Position numbers and translations under genes: made by a program. A stretch of 64,000 bases of DNA from CAMDPA01 sp964574325 (GTDB lineage: Bacteria; Pseudomonadota; Alphaproteobacteria; Rhizobiales; Hyphomicrobiaceae): the NCBI GenBank assembly GCA_964574325.1, contig CAZNMY010000018.1, positions 12,318-76,317 on the forward strand. The letters are read 5' to 3'. The first letter of the stretch is position 1. Every line of letters starts with the position of its first letter. The notes under the pieces were generated by a model, which was not told the origin of the DNA, did no database searches, and saw nothing but the letters and a program-made list of their open reading frames with translations. This document shows, piece after piece, positions 38,806 through 47,564 of this stretch.

Positions 38806-41190
38806 CTACCGAGAGGTTCGCACCGGCGGGGCGGCGTCCCAGAAGCGGACTTTGCCGTCGTTGCCGGCGACGGCGGCGCGGCTCCCGTCGGGGGCAAACG
38901 CTACGGCGCGTGCAGGTGTGCTACCTTCCGAGGTCGAGCGGACGGCGCGGCTCTGGCGGAGGTGCCAGAGCTGCACGGTTCCATCCGCGGCGGCGGACGC
39001 GATCATGTCGCCCGCGGGCGAGAACGCGAGGCCCTGCACGCGGCCCTTGTTCTGCGTGTTCAAGCGATAGAGGCTCGACGACGACGTACTCCAGACCCGA
39101 ATGCGTCCATCGTCGGCAGCGGCGGCGAGGTAGCGGCCATCGGGCGAGAACGCCAGCGCCGAGATCGCTTCACGATGGCTTCGGTAGGTGCGGACCAGCG
39201 AAAGATCGCCGGCACGCCACAGCCGCACGTTCGCATCGTCGCCGCCGGTCGCGATGTAGGGGCCGCGCTCTGCGTAAGCCACGGCCGTCACGGCTCCTTC
39301 GTGTGCGGCAACGACACCGATCGGGTTCTGCGTGACGTCGGGGTCCCACACGGCGAGGGAAGCATCCGCGTTCGAGACGATCAGGCGGCGGCCATCGCGC
39401 GAAAAGGCGACCGCGACGACGGCTGCCTCGCCGTACTTGTAGCTCGCGACGCGCTGACCGGTGTCGGCGTCCCAGAGCGCGACCCGGCCGGCGGAATGAC
39501 CGGTCAGCACCCGGCGGCCGGAAACCGCCATGCCGGTGATCTCGCCTTCCGCCGGCTCGATCGTGCGAAGCTCGCCGCCCGTGACTGCGTTCCAGACCTT
39601 CACGCGACCGTCGGTGCCGGCTGTGACGACCGCCCGACCGTCGGTGGAAAAGCCGACCGCGGTCACCGCGCCGCGATGGCCCGACAGCATGGTGAGGCGG
39701 GCAGCGTGCGTCTGGTTCGGCGCGACGCGGGCCACCGCCGCTTTCTCGACGACGCGGCGTGCGGGCGCGTTCGTGCTTTCGGTGGAGCGCAGGAAGCCCG
39801 GCATCTCGTCCTTGTAGGCGATGGCCCACCCTGCAATCGCCGCGCCGATGGCGAATTTGACCGCGAAAGACCGCCATGTCTTGGCGCCTTCGGCCCGCAC
39901 CGGTTTGGGACGGGGCGGACGGGTGCGCGGGGGAACCGCGACGGGCAGCTTTTCCGGCGAGGCGGCCGCCGTACCTCGGCTCGGTTTCGACGGCGTCTTC
40001 TGGTGTGCGGCTTCGGCTAGCGACGGCGGTGCCGGGGTGGCAGAGGGAGCAGCAGCCGGCCCGCCCTTGCTCGGCGGCGTCGCGCGGAGTTGATCGCTCT
40101 GAAGTTTCTGGGCGGCGAGCGGGCTCACCGGGGCCGCCTCGCCCTTCTGCTTCAGGCCGTCGATATAGTCGAGCATCTGGCCCGGAGCACCCGGCGCATC
40201 GGGCAGCGGCGGCGCCACTCCCGGCTGGACGGTGAGCTTCACCGTGCGGGAACCAGGGGCTGGCGGCTCGGAGGCTCGGCTTGCGGCGCGCTGAAACCAG
40301 CCGGGCTTTGCAGGCTCCGGCGCGAGCAGGTCTCCGCGCCAACTCGCGATCGACTGCGGACGGCTGTCGGGATCGAGCATGAGAGCGCGATCGACGGCTG
40401 CGAGAAAGCGCGGGCGGTAGGCGGCGAGGGCGACTTCCTGCATCGAGGGCAATTCGTCCCTGACGACGCGGGACGGCGCATCGGGTGGCCGCTTGCCGGA
40501 GATCGCGTGGAACAGCGTTGCGCCGAGCGCGTAGATGTCGGTCCATGGGCCCTGGCGCGTGCCGCTCTCGGCGTATTGCTCATAGGGGCTGTAGCCCGGC
40601 TTCACGAGCGCGCTCACGGTCCGCGTGCGGGCTGCGATCTCGCCTCGCGCCGAGCCGAAATCGATCAGCACGGGCGAGCCGTCCTTGCGGACGATGATGT
40701 TGTCGGGGGCGATGTCGCGGTGCAGGTAGTCCGCGGCGTGGACCGTTTCCAGCGCGTCCAGCAACGGGGCCAACACGTCGTCCAGCTCGCGCTGACGGGG
40801 CGCGCGTCCGAGCGAGCGGAGCCAGCCTTTCAGGCTCTGTCCTTCCTCGAAGGTCAGCACCATGTAGGCGGTGCCGTTCGCCCTGAAGTAGCGGTAGACG
40901 CGGCAGATGTTGGGGTGATCGAAGCGGGCCAGGGCCTTGGCTTCGTCGATGAAGCGGTCGAGCCCCCATTGGAAGTCGGCAGCGGCGTCGCCATCGCGCG
41001 GCACGACCGCCTGGCCTTCGCCGCGGGCTGCGAAATCGGAGGGGAAATATTCCTTGATGGTGACGTGGCGGTTCAGCGCGATCTCGCGGGCGAGATAGGT
41101 CATGCCGAAGCCGCCCGCGCCGAGCACGCGCTCGATGCAGAAATCCCCGACCAGCTCTGTTCCCGACGGAAGCGCCAGAACGTTGGTCAT
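38806..41190 (-). CDS. Membrane serine/threonine protein kinase with a C-terminal WD40 propeller
   Basis: Residues ~12-280 are a Hanks-type kinase: VLGAGGFGMTYLAREIALNR (glycine loop), VTIKEYFPSDF (Lys), YLHRDIAPDNIIVRKDGSPV (catalytic loop, with Ala for Lys at HRDxK), LIDFGSARGE (DFG) and SPYEQYA. A Pro/Ala/Lys-rich linker leads to a membrane helix (FAVKFAIGAAIAGWAIAYKD near residue 440), then seven WD40 repeats (~500-790; VKVWN, VALWD, LAVWD, VRLWR, IRVWS, VQLWH, VRFWD) facing outward. The start at 41190 is preferred; the frame extends 33 codons upstream. It probably transduces an envelope signal, but its targets are unknown. Confidence 0.92.
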   Translation of the reverse strand: MTNVLALPSGTELVGDFCIERVLGAGGFGMTYLAREIALNRHVTIKEYFPSDFAARGEGQAVVPRDGDAAADFQWGLDRFIDEAKALARFDHPNICRVYRYFRANGTAYMVLTFEEGQSLKGWLRSLGRAPRQRELDDVLAPLLDALETVHAADYLHRDIAPDNIIVRKDGSPVLIDFGSARGEIAARTRTVSALVKPGYSPYEQYAESGTRQGPWTDIYALGATLFHAISGKRPPDAPSRVVRDELPSMQEVALAAYRPRFLAAVDRALMLDPDSRPQSIASWRGDLLAPEPAKPGWFQRAASRASEPPAPGSRTVKLTVQPGVAPPLPDAPGAPGQMLDYIDGLKQKGEAAPVSPLAAQKLQSDQLRATPPSKGGPAAAPSATPAPPSLAEAAHQKTPSKPSRGTAAASPEKLPVAVPPRTRPPRPKPVRAEGAKTWRSFAVKFAIGAAIAGWAIAYKDEMPGFLRSTESTNAPARRVVEKAAVARVAPNQTHAARLTMLSGHRGAVTAVGFSTDGRAVVTAGTDGRVKVWNAVTGGELRTIEPAEGEITGMAVSGRRVLTGHSAGRVALWDADTGQRVASYKYGEAAVVAVAFSRDGRRLIVSNADASLAVWDPDVTQNPIGVVAAHEGAVTAVAYAERGPYIATGGDDANVRLWRAGDLSLVRTYRSHREAISALAFSPDGRYLAAAADDGRIRVWSTSSSSLYRLNTQNKGRVQGLAFSPAGDMIASAAADGTVQLWHLRQSRAVRSTSEGSTPARAVAFAPDGSRAAVAGNDGKVRFWDAAPPVRTSR

Positions 41191-41524
41191 GCCGGCCCGT
41201 GATACAGCGGCGTTCGTACCGCTTGTCCCCATTCCACCACCCGGGCCGCGAGAACACCGCCCGTTGGCGCGGAGCGAATCCTCCGCCATTAGGAGCCAGC
41301 CACGACACTTCGATCACAATGTGGCGGCGGGGACGCAGGACGACACTCGTCCCTCTCGAAACGCATAAGCGCCAACGCCAAGGACAAGCAAACCCCGCTT
41401 TTCCACACACCGCGCCTTCCCCGCATGGCAGCGCGGTCGACCACGCCCCGTTCGGAGGAAAGCTGCGCGGGAGAATGTGGGGGGGCAGGGGGTTCGGGGA
41501 CTGAATTTGGTGAGTGCGCGAATT

Positions 41525-41551
41525 GGGGTCAGACCCTGCGGGTCTGACCCC
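41525..41551. repeat. Perfect REP-like hairpin GGGGTCAGACCC-TGC-GGGTCTGACCCC
   Basis: Twelve-base arms with a three-base loop and no mismatches. The GGGGTCAGACC motif recurs in bacterial REP sequences. It stands just left of the IR-flanked element at 41568-41726. Confidence 0.75.
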
Positions 41552-41567
41552 AGGGCCTCACGCCCAG

Positions 41568-41726
41568 CGTGTCATCCTCGGGCGGGCCGCAGGCTCGACC
41601 CGAGGCCCCATTTCGACGGTGGCACCGACGGTATTCGCAAGCACGCACGTCTCCGGCTGCACCATGGGTCGTCGGGAACGCGGGCTCCGGTCCTGACGGA
41701 CCTCGCCCACGCCCGAGGATGACACG
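41568..41726. repeat. 159-bp element flanked by 16-bp inverted repeats
   Basis: CGTGTCATCCTCGGGC (41568-41583) and GCCCGAGGATGACACG (41711-41726) are exact reverse complements. The inner sequence repeats CGACCCGAGG-type pieces and has no open reading frame of note. This terminus is widespread in alphaproteobacterial REP/BIME elements. It may be a small non-autonomous element. Confidence 0.65.
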
Positions 41727-41873
41727 ACGTTTTTTAGCAACACGGTGTGCTACCCCTCCGGGGCCGAAGTGCGCAGTGCCCGGCAGCACGGTCATCGGGG
41801 AGTTTGCGCAATCGGGTGCGCTCGGGATCACCAACATGAACGCCGAACAGCGCCTATATTTTCGAAGGGTACT

Positions 41874-42644
41874 CTATGGCTTGCCCCCCAGTGCGGTGGT
41901 CAGCTCGGCATAGGTTCCAGGGAAATACGACACATTGTGCCAGGGCCGTTTGCCCATGTAGTCGGCGAGCCGGCGGGCCTGAGCGCCGTCGTGCCCGAAC
42001 AGAACAACCCGGCGATTGAAATCGTCCTCGGGCAGGTCGATCTTTTTCAGCTCCCCGGACAATACCTTGTCGACCGGGGCATTCCGTGTTCCGGCAATTC
42101 GGCCGATAGCGAAGTCAGCGGCGGGCCGTGCATCGATGAAGACAGCCGTTTTATCTGCGCCGAAGACGCGCTTGATGCCGCCCAATTCGATGGCGGTCGG
42201 TCCGCCGAGCGCGCGCCATACGGGGACACCGAGCTGATAGCGCCGGACGTTCGAGAAACCGGCGTCGACCAGTCGATCGGCAAGGCGTCGGCTCGCTTGG
42301 CAGTACGGACCGTTGCAATAAAGAACGACGGCCTTGGACTTGTCGCCGCCGACCAACCGCGAGACGGCCGCAACCTGCTCGGCGGCGGGCGCATCCAGAA
42401 CCACGGCGCCGGGAATATGGCCCGCCTCGAATTCGGCAACGCTCCGCGTGTCGAGAAGAACCGCACTTCCGTCGAGCAGGATGCGACGGAGCTGCTCGGT
42501 GCTGACGTCAGGGGTCTTCGCCCCGGCCTCCGACAGGGTGGCTTGATAGATGTTGTAAACCTGCGCCTCGGTCGAGGTCGGCGTCATGGCGACGGTCGTC
42601 AAAGTCGCCAGGGTCGCTGCAGTAGCCAGATTGCGAATCCTCAT
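41874..42644 (-). CDS. Exported tandem-rhodanese protein with one catalytic cysteine
   Basis: The 256-residue protein begins with a signal peptide (LATAATLATLTTVAMTPTST) and has two rhodanese domains. The first (~40-145) has the ordinary blocks SAVLLDTRSVAEFEAGHIPG and VVLYCNGPYCQASRRLADRL, with the nucleophile in CNGPYC. The second (~155-250) has TAVFIDARPAADFAIGRIAG and VVLFGHDGAQARRLADYMGK, where Gly replaces Cys, so it is inactive and structural. It may act on sulfane sulfur in the periplasm. It is downstream of a LysR-type gene (127 bp) and could be under its control. Confidence 0.88.
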   Translation of the reverse strand: MRIRNLATAATLATLTTVAMTPTSTEAQVYNIYQATLSEAGAKTPDVSTEQLRRILLDGSAVLLDTRSVAEFEAGHIPGAVVLDAPAAEQVAAVSRLVGGDKSKAVVLYCNGPYCQASRRLADRLVDAGFSNVRRYQLGVPVWRALGGPTAIELGGIKRVFGADKTAVFIDARPAADFAIGRIAGTRNAPVDKVLSGELKKIDLPEDDFNRRVVLFGHDGAQARRLADYMGKRPWHNVSYFPGTYAELTTALGGKP

Positions 42645-42771
42645 GGGATGCTCCCGGTTGGCTCGAAGTTGAGATCACCCGCTGGTGTGGCGAGTGATGC
42701 CCAAGAAGCCGATCGAGAGGGTCCAGATCCAACATCGTTGCGCGATGGGACCTATCAGCGTTTGTGCTGGC

Positions 42772-43704
42772 TCAGGCCGTACGGTTCCAAAGCGGAGTTG
42801 CCAGCGGTCCCAGCGCCTCGACGAGGCTCGCCAGAGAAATTCTGACCGCACCGCTCAAGCCCACCTCGTTGGCGAACGTGCCGCGTTGTCTCGACGTCGC
42901 CAGATAAAGGGTTCGCTTGATCGAAGGCATGATGATCGGCCTCGCATCGAGCTTGCCCGACCTGACATCATCGATCACCGAAGCGTAGGGCAGAATGCAG
43001 GAAGCAGCACCGCGAACAGCAAGCGCCCGCATCGCCGAAATCGAGCGAATCTCGTAGGTGACCTTCAGCTCCAGACCGAGATCGCCCGCCGCCTTGAGGA
43101 CGGCGGTACGGACACTGTCGCCCTCCTCCGGCATCACGAGCGTTTCGTCCAGCGCCTCGACGAGCGCCACTGGCATGCCCGAACGGCCCGCAGCCTGGGT
43201 AACGAGTACGAGATCGTCCTGCAGCAGCGCTGTCCGCAAGCAACCCGGTTGATCCGGTACGTCGTAGCAAAGGATGTAGTCGAGTTCGCCGCCGTCCAGC
43301 CGTTTGACAAGGACGTGACTCATTTCTTCGACGAGCCCCAGCATGACTTGGGGCAGGTGCTCGCGGACGTGCAGGGTCAGGTCCGGTCCGACCAAGGGCA
43401 TCAGCGCTGGCGTCGTACCCAACCGGATCGCTTCACTCGTGTCTTTTCCCGCTGCGGTGATCTCGGCCTGTGTGCGTTCCACGAGAGCGATTATTTCGAG
43501 TGCGCGTTCGTGCAAAAGCGCGCCGGCCTTCGTAGGCTCGACGCCGCGCGAGTGGCGTGTCAGGAGTGCGACGCCGAGTTGCTCTTCGAGCTGTCGCGTC
43601 TGCATGCTGAGCGCAGTCTGGGCGACATGAAGCAGCTCGGCGGCACGGGTCATGTTGCCTGCTTCGACGACACCGACGAAATACTTGAGCTGGCGAAGGT
43701 TCAC
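42772..43704 (-). CDS. LysR family transcriptional regulator
   Basis: A 310-residue LysR protein: the winged helix VNLRQLKYFVGVVEAGNMTR, AAELLHVAQTALSMQTRQLE, EQLGVALLTRHSRGVEPTKA at the N-terminus and a type 2 periplasmic-binding-like effector domain (IRLGTTPALMPLVGPDLTLH, LDYILCYDVPDQPG, VRGAASCILPYASVIDDVRS). The ATG-less start is a GTG at 43704 with TGGAG upstream; the frame is open further but without homology. It is on the same strand as the downstream tandem rhodanese gene. The gene divergent to it is not apparent; the 168-bp gap to the DMT gene end may hold its promoter. Confidence 0.92.
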   Translation of the reverse strand: MNLRQLKYFVGVVEAGNMTRAAELLHVAQTALSMQTRQLEEQLGVALLTRHSRGVEPTKAGALLHERALEIIALVERTQAEITAAGKDTSEAIRLGTTPALMPLVGPDLTLHVREHLPQVMLGLVEEMSHVLVKRLDGGELDYILCYDVPDQPGCLRTALLQDDLVLVTQAAGRSGMPVALVEALDETLVMPEEGDSVRTAVLKAAGDLGLELKVTYEIRSISAMRALAVRGAASCILPYASVIDDVRSGKLDARPIIMPSIKRTLYLATSRQRGTFANEVGLSGAVRISLASLVEALGPLATPLWNRTA

Positions 43705-43872
43705 GACGGGCTCCAGCGCGGCCTGAGCGGCTGTTCTACCGCCAGAGCACGATCCGATGATGCGCGATCTCCATGTGTGATCGCATGATCGGATGGAGCT
43801 GCTCAATCCTCGGCATTCTAAAGCATCTTTGTCCAACCGGCGAATCGCGACGGGATATGCCGCCAGCTCGCC

Positions 43873-44862
43873 TCACCCCGCATCATGCCGCTCGACGCCG
43901 ATCATGGCCCAGGGCCAGATGGGGGAGGGGACGCGGCGGAGCGACAGGGCGTGCTCGCGCCAGATCACGATGAGGCCGGCGGCGATGACGATCGTCGCGC
44001 CGAGCAGCATCGTCGGCGCCGGCACGTCGCCGAACAGGAAGTAGCCGAGCACGATGCCGAACAGCATCGAGGTGTACTCGAACGGCGCGACGGTGGAGGC
44101 ATCGGCGTAGCGGTAGGCCTGCGTCATCGCCATCTGCGAAACGCCACCGAGCAGGCCGCTCAAGATCATCAGCGCCGTCGTCCAGCCGTCGGGCCAGCTC
44201 CATCCGAACGGGGCGGTGAGCAGAAAGCCGAGAGAACCGATCGCGGAGAAGTAGACCACGACCGTCGTCGAGCGCTCGCCGACGATGAGCCGGGTGACCA
44301 CGACGCCGCCGAGTGCCACCGCCATCGCGCCGAAGATCGCGCACATCGCGCCGAACGTCTCGGTCGTCGACGCCGTGCCTCCGGCCTTCAGGAACGACAG
44401 CCGCGGCCACAACATGATGACGACGCCGAAGAGGCCGACCAGCACCGCCGTCCAGCGGAAGGCGCGGACGGTTTCTCCGAGCATCAGCGCTGCAAGGATC
44501 GTGAGGAAAAGGGGTGCTGCGTAGCCCAGCGCGATCGCATCGGGCAGCGGCAGGTACGCGATCGCCGCGAAGTTGAGGCTCATCGCGGTCAGCCCGAGCA
44601 GTCCGCGCCAGAAGTGGCCCCACGGGTTCGAGGTCCGGACCGCGTCGAGGAACTCGCCACGCCACGCGGCAAAGCCGAGGATCGCGACGAGCGCGAAGAA
44701 GGCGCGGAAGAAGCAGACCTCGGTGATGACGACGACTGCGGACGACGCCTTGACGCAGGCGGACATCAGCGTGAAGCCGAGAACCGATGCGATCTTGAGG
44801 AGTATCCCGATCTTCGGGTCAGTCCGACCAGAAAGGTGTCCGCCAGACAATCCAAGGCTCAC
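43873..44862 (-). CDS. EamA/DMT family membrane transporter
   Basis: A 329-residue DMT-superfamily protein with ten predicted helices in two repeats; EamA-type segments include SAVVVITEVCFFRAFFALVA, WRGLLGLTAMSLNFAAIAYL, LPDAIALGYAAPLFLTILAA and FEYTSMLFGIVLGYFLFGDV. Such carriers export amino acids, nucleotides or other metabolites, usually in exchange or along a gradient; the substrate is unknown. Its GTG start at 44862 overlaps the nudC stop (GTGA), so the two are translationally coupled. The coupling to a NADH pyrophosphatase gene is unusual and could reflect simple co-regulation. Confidence 0.88.
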   Translation of the reverse strand: MSLGLSGGHLSGRTDPKIGILLKIASVLGFTLMSACVKASSAVVVITEVCFFRAFFALVAILGFAAWRGEFLDAVRTSNPWGHFWRGLLGLTAMSLNFAAIAYLPLPDAIALGYAAPLFLTILAALMLGETVRAFRWTAVLVGLFGVVIMLWPRLSFLKAGGTASTTETFGAMCAIFGAMAVALGGVVVTRLIVGERSTTVVVYFSAIGSLGFLLTAPFGWSWPDGWTTALMILSGLLGGVSQMAMTQAYRYADASTVAPFEYTSMLFGIVLGYFLFGDVPAPTMLLGATIVIAAGLIVIWREHALSLRRVPSPIWPWAMIGVERHDAG

Positions 44863-45803
44863 GTCCGCCCCTCGACGAAGTCGTCGATGAGCGCGCGCGC
44901 GATGGCCTGCCGGCCAGGACCGGTCAGCCCGTCCTTGTGCGTGCCTTCGATCATTTGGCGGCATTCGTCGCGCGAGAACCAGCGGGCGTCGACGAGCTCT
45001 TCGGGATCGATCGTCAGATCCGTCGTGGTCGCCTGTGCGATGCAGCCGATCATCAGCGAATGGGGGAACGGCCAGGGTTGCGTCGAGTGATAGGACACCG
45101 CGTCGACCTCGATGCCGGCCTCCTCCATCACCTCGCGTCGGACAGCATCCGCCACGTCCTCGCCGGGCTCGATGAAGCCGGCGAGCGTCGAATACATGTT
45201 GGGTGCGAACCGGCCGGAACGTCCGAGCAGGCAGCTCTGCCGGTCGGGGTGCTCGACCAGCATGATGACGACGGGATCGGTGCGCGGGAACATATCCGTG
45301 CCGCACGACCAGCAGCGGCGTCGCCAGCCCCCGTCGCGGATGCGGGTGGCCCCGCCGCACCTTCCGCAACAGCGGGCGTTGTCGTGCCAGTGCGCGAGCG
45401 CCTTCGCCTTGCCGGCAAGCGACACTTCCTCGCTCGATACGACGCCCTGCATGGCGAGCGAGCGCAAATCGACGGCGGGGCCGAACATCGCGAGCGCCGC
45501 CGGTATCTGCCGTAAGCGAAGCTCGGTGACCGCAATGGCGAAGCGCGCCGCTCCGCCGCTGCGCTCCACGCCGAGAAAGTAGGGATCGGCCTCCTCGATG
45601 CCGGACTTCGCGAGCTCGGCGAGCGTGAACCAGCGCAGGGAGGCCTCGGTTCGAGCCTCGTTGGAGACGATCACCGGCTTGTGATCGAGCAGCACGATGA
45701 AGCGCGCGTCCGGGTGGCGCCCCAAGGCTGCCAGATACTCCGGGTCCGAACGCTTGCCGCTCTGCCGGTCCAGAAGCGCGCTCGATCTGAGAGAAGGGAT
45801 CAT
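44859..45803 (-). CDS. nudC: NADH pyrophosphatase NudC
   Basis: A 314-residue Nudix protein with a zinc ribbon (CCGRCGGATRIRDGGWRRRC with WSCG, near residues 140-165) and a Nudix box GFIEPGEDVADAVRREVMEE ending AGIEV, plus the NudC-specific SQPWPFP-like motif STQPWPFPHSLM. NudC cleaves NADH to NMNH and AMP and can remove NAD caps from RNA. The N-terminal Nudix-linked domain (~1-135) is present at normal length. The ATG at 45803 starts the MIPSLRSSALL sequence; the frame extends eight codons. It is followed by a coupled DMT transporter gene. Confidence 0.93.
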   Translation of the reverse strand: MIPSLRSSALLDRQSGKRSDPEYLAALGRHPDARFIVLLDHKPVIVSNEARTEASLRWFTLAELAKSGIEEADPYFLGVERSGGAARFAIAVTELRLRQIPAALAMFGPAVDLRSLAMQGVVSSEEVSLAGKAKALAHWHDNARCCGRCGGATRIRDGGWRRRCWSCGTDMFPRTDPVVIMLVEHPDRQSCLLGRSGRFAPNMYSTLAGFIEPGEDVADAVRREVMEEAGIEVDAVSYHSTQPWPFPHSLMIGCIAQATTTDLTIDPEELVDARWFSRDECRQMIEGTHKDGLTGPGRQAIARALIDDFVEGRT

Positions 45804-45904
45804 GAGTTGTCTGCCTCGGCGGCGCACGAAGCACGGAGTGTGCGCCCGCCGTTATCGCATGCTCAATCTTCGCGCATCGTCACGTGAAACCGCCGGGCGG
45901 CGCC

Positions 45905-46546
45905 TCAAGCCATGCCGCCTGCCTCGAGCGCGAGGAATACCACCCCGATCGCTGCGATCGCAAATCCCATGACCCGAACATGCGCCCGGCTCATCATCGG
46001 CTTCGCATCCGGCGAGACGCGCGACGCCTGCCAAGCCACAGCGGCAATCGTCATCTGAATTGCGGCAAGGCCGACGATATAGGCGATAACCGGTGTCGGC
46101 TCCGCGCCAACCACCGTCTCGGCGAAGGCGTAACCATGCAGCATGCCGGCGACCGCAAAAAGGCCCGCGACCAGCCGGGGCATGCGATGTTCAGAGCCCC
46201 GTACGACGGCCAGTCCGATGCCGAGCACCGACAATGACAGCAGGACACCGGCATAAGGCACATCGATCCCGGCCAGATGCACCCCCAAGCCCGTCACCAT
46301 CGCTACGACGAAAAGGGCGGGGAGGGCGAGGCCGAAACCTCCGATCGCGGCCAGCAGGCCGATCCCGACGACGAAGGCGAAATGATCGGCGCCGAGGACC
46401 GGATGGCCGATACCCGACAGGAAACCATGCAGAAACGAGGTCGGCATCAGGCCCCCCGTGGGATGGTGGGCGTGCGCCGACATCGTATGCAGCGGCAGCA
46501 GCACCATCGCGCCCAAGGCCATCCGGCCAGCAGCTCTCGTTCCCAT
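45905..46546 (-). CDS. HupE/UreJ family membrane protein
   Basis: The 213-residue protein has a leader (MGTRAAGRMALGAMVLLPLH) and about six membrane segments. HHPTGGLMPTSFLHGFLSGI and GHPVLGADHFAFVVGIGLLA carry the HupE signature (HX...HP.LG.DH), with a second His-rich segment MLHGYAFAETVVGAEPTPVI. HupE/UreJ proteins are thought to import nickel or cobalt. It is a single gene, with no hydrogenase or urease genes in the window. A 265-bp gap separates it from the plus-strand gene to its right, with room for two divergent promoters. Confidence 0.9.
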   Translation of the reverse strand: MGTRAAGRMALGAMVLLPLHTMSAHAHHPTGGLMPTSFLHGFLSGIGHPVLGADHFAFVVGIGLLAAIGGFGLALPALFVVAMVTGLGVHLAGIDVPYAGVLLSLSVLGIGLAVVRGSEHRMPRLVAGLFAVAGMLHGYAFAETVVGAEPTPVIAYIVGLAAIQMTIAAVAWQASRVSPDAKPMMSRAHVRVMGFAIAAIGVVFLALEAGGMA

Positions 46547-46811
46547 ATCGCAATCCCCTCGCGCTCGCAGCGTCGTGAACTAACCGAGTAAGGCACGCGG
46601 CGCGGGTGGTGTCAAAATCTCGATCAGCGTCTCGACCTGCCTCGTTTTCAGCCTCGCTTGCCTCTTCGTTCGCAGCCGGGGCAGACATTTGCTGTCCGCA
46701 AGGAGCATTGCGTTCGGCCAACCGTTGCACCACCAATGCAGCCACGCAGCCGGCCGGTCGGCAAGATGCTAACCATCGCTGCGCACGTTCGAAGACGCGG
46801 CCGCCCGACCG

Positions 46812-47456
46812 GTGCAATTTCGCGCCTCAACTCTGGAGCAGACACGCTTGCTGGCAGCATTGTTCGATCTCGCCCGGGATATCGCCGTGATGGCCGCCGC
46901 CGCGGGCGTCGCGTGGTGGTGCTGGGATCAGTACCGCACCTCGACCGAGCGCGGGGACCACGCCGCGCAAGCCGGCCTTCTCGCTGAACGGCAGTCGGCC
47001 GATCTCAAGCTGTGGGTGGAGAAGCTCGACGAGCGGACGACGGCGATCTCGACGCATCTCGCCCAACTGGCGCAGATTGCGCAACTGGCTCAGGCTGCGC
47101 AAACCGCCCAGGCTGCGTCGCTGGCCGAGGCGAGGTCTGCGTCGGCGAGCGAGCACAGCATGCGCCTGGCGAATGCCGCGCATGACGAGGAAGCGCGCAT
47201 GGCCGCGAAGGTCCGGGTGCACCGTCTGCTGCACAGCACCACGGACCCGTTCCTGACATTCGTCGAGATCGAGAAAGCGCTGGGCGCCGACGACCTCGCG
47301 CCGATCGCCGGAGACCGGCTGCGGCGCGTGTTGATCGAACTCGTCTCCGACGGCGTCGTCGCACAGCTCGACCAGGACCGCTATTTCATCGCGAGCGACT
47401 ATGAAGCCGGCAGCGGCGACGACAGCGACGACGCAGACGGGGACGACGCGGCTTGA
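46812..47456 (+). CDS. Hypothetical membrane-anchored coiled-coil protein
   Basis: A 214-residue product. A hydrophobic segment (DIAVMAAAAGVAWWCWDQYR) near residue 23 is followed by LLAERQSADLKLWVEKLDER and a Gln/Ala repeat HLAQLAQIAQLAQAAQTAQA (residues ~75-95), an amphipathic coiled coil. The C-terminal part is a winged-helix-like block (VHRLLHSTTDPFLTFVEIEK, LRRVLIELVSDGVVAQLDQD) and an acidic tail (GDDSDDADGDD). The GTG start at 46812 is uncertain; a later start nearer the membrane helix is possible. No family is recognised; the layout suggests a membrane-linked regulator or scaffold. Confidence 0.6.
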   Translation: MQFRASTLEQTRLLAALFDLARDIAVMAAAAGVAWWCWDQYRTSTERGDHAAQAGLLAERQSADLKLWVEKLDERTTAISTHLAQLAQIAQLAQAAQTAQAASLAEARSASASEHSMRLANAAHDEEARMAAKVRVHRLLHSTTDPFLTFVEIEKALGADDLAPIAGDRLRRVLIELVSDGVVAQLDQDRYFIASDYEAGSGDDSDDADGDDAA

Positions 47457-47564
47457 ACCCTTCACCCGCAAACGTCTGCCATGCCGCACTACCTCCGCGC
47501 GCATGGGTTGAATGCGGCAACTTGTCCTGCTAGTTTCAGCGCGTTCATCGGGGGCTCCGATTTC

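Larger units (their letters stand above)
41191..41873. other. Long intergenic region with REP-type elements
   Basis: About 683 bp between the kinase start and the end of a tandem rhodanese gene. It contains a perfect hairpin (41525-41551), a 159-bp segment flanked by 16-bp inverted repeats (41568-41726), and the kinase promoter near the left end. No convincing gene is seen; the short frames are repeat translations. Confidence 0.6.

Noticed and set aside
38259..39335. Plus-strand frame of 358 codons opposite the kinase end
   Set aside because: Composition (very high Arg and Pro) and position opposite to a clear WD40 gene show that it is an antisense shadow.
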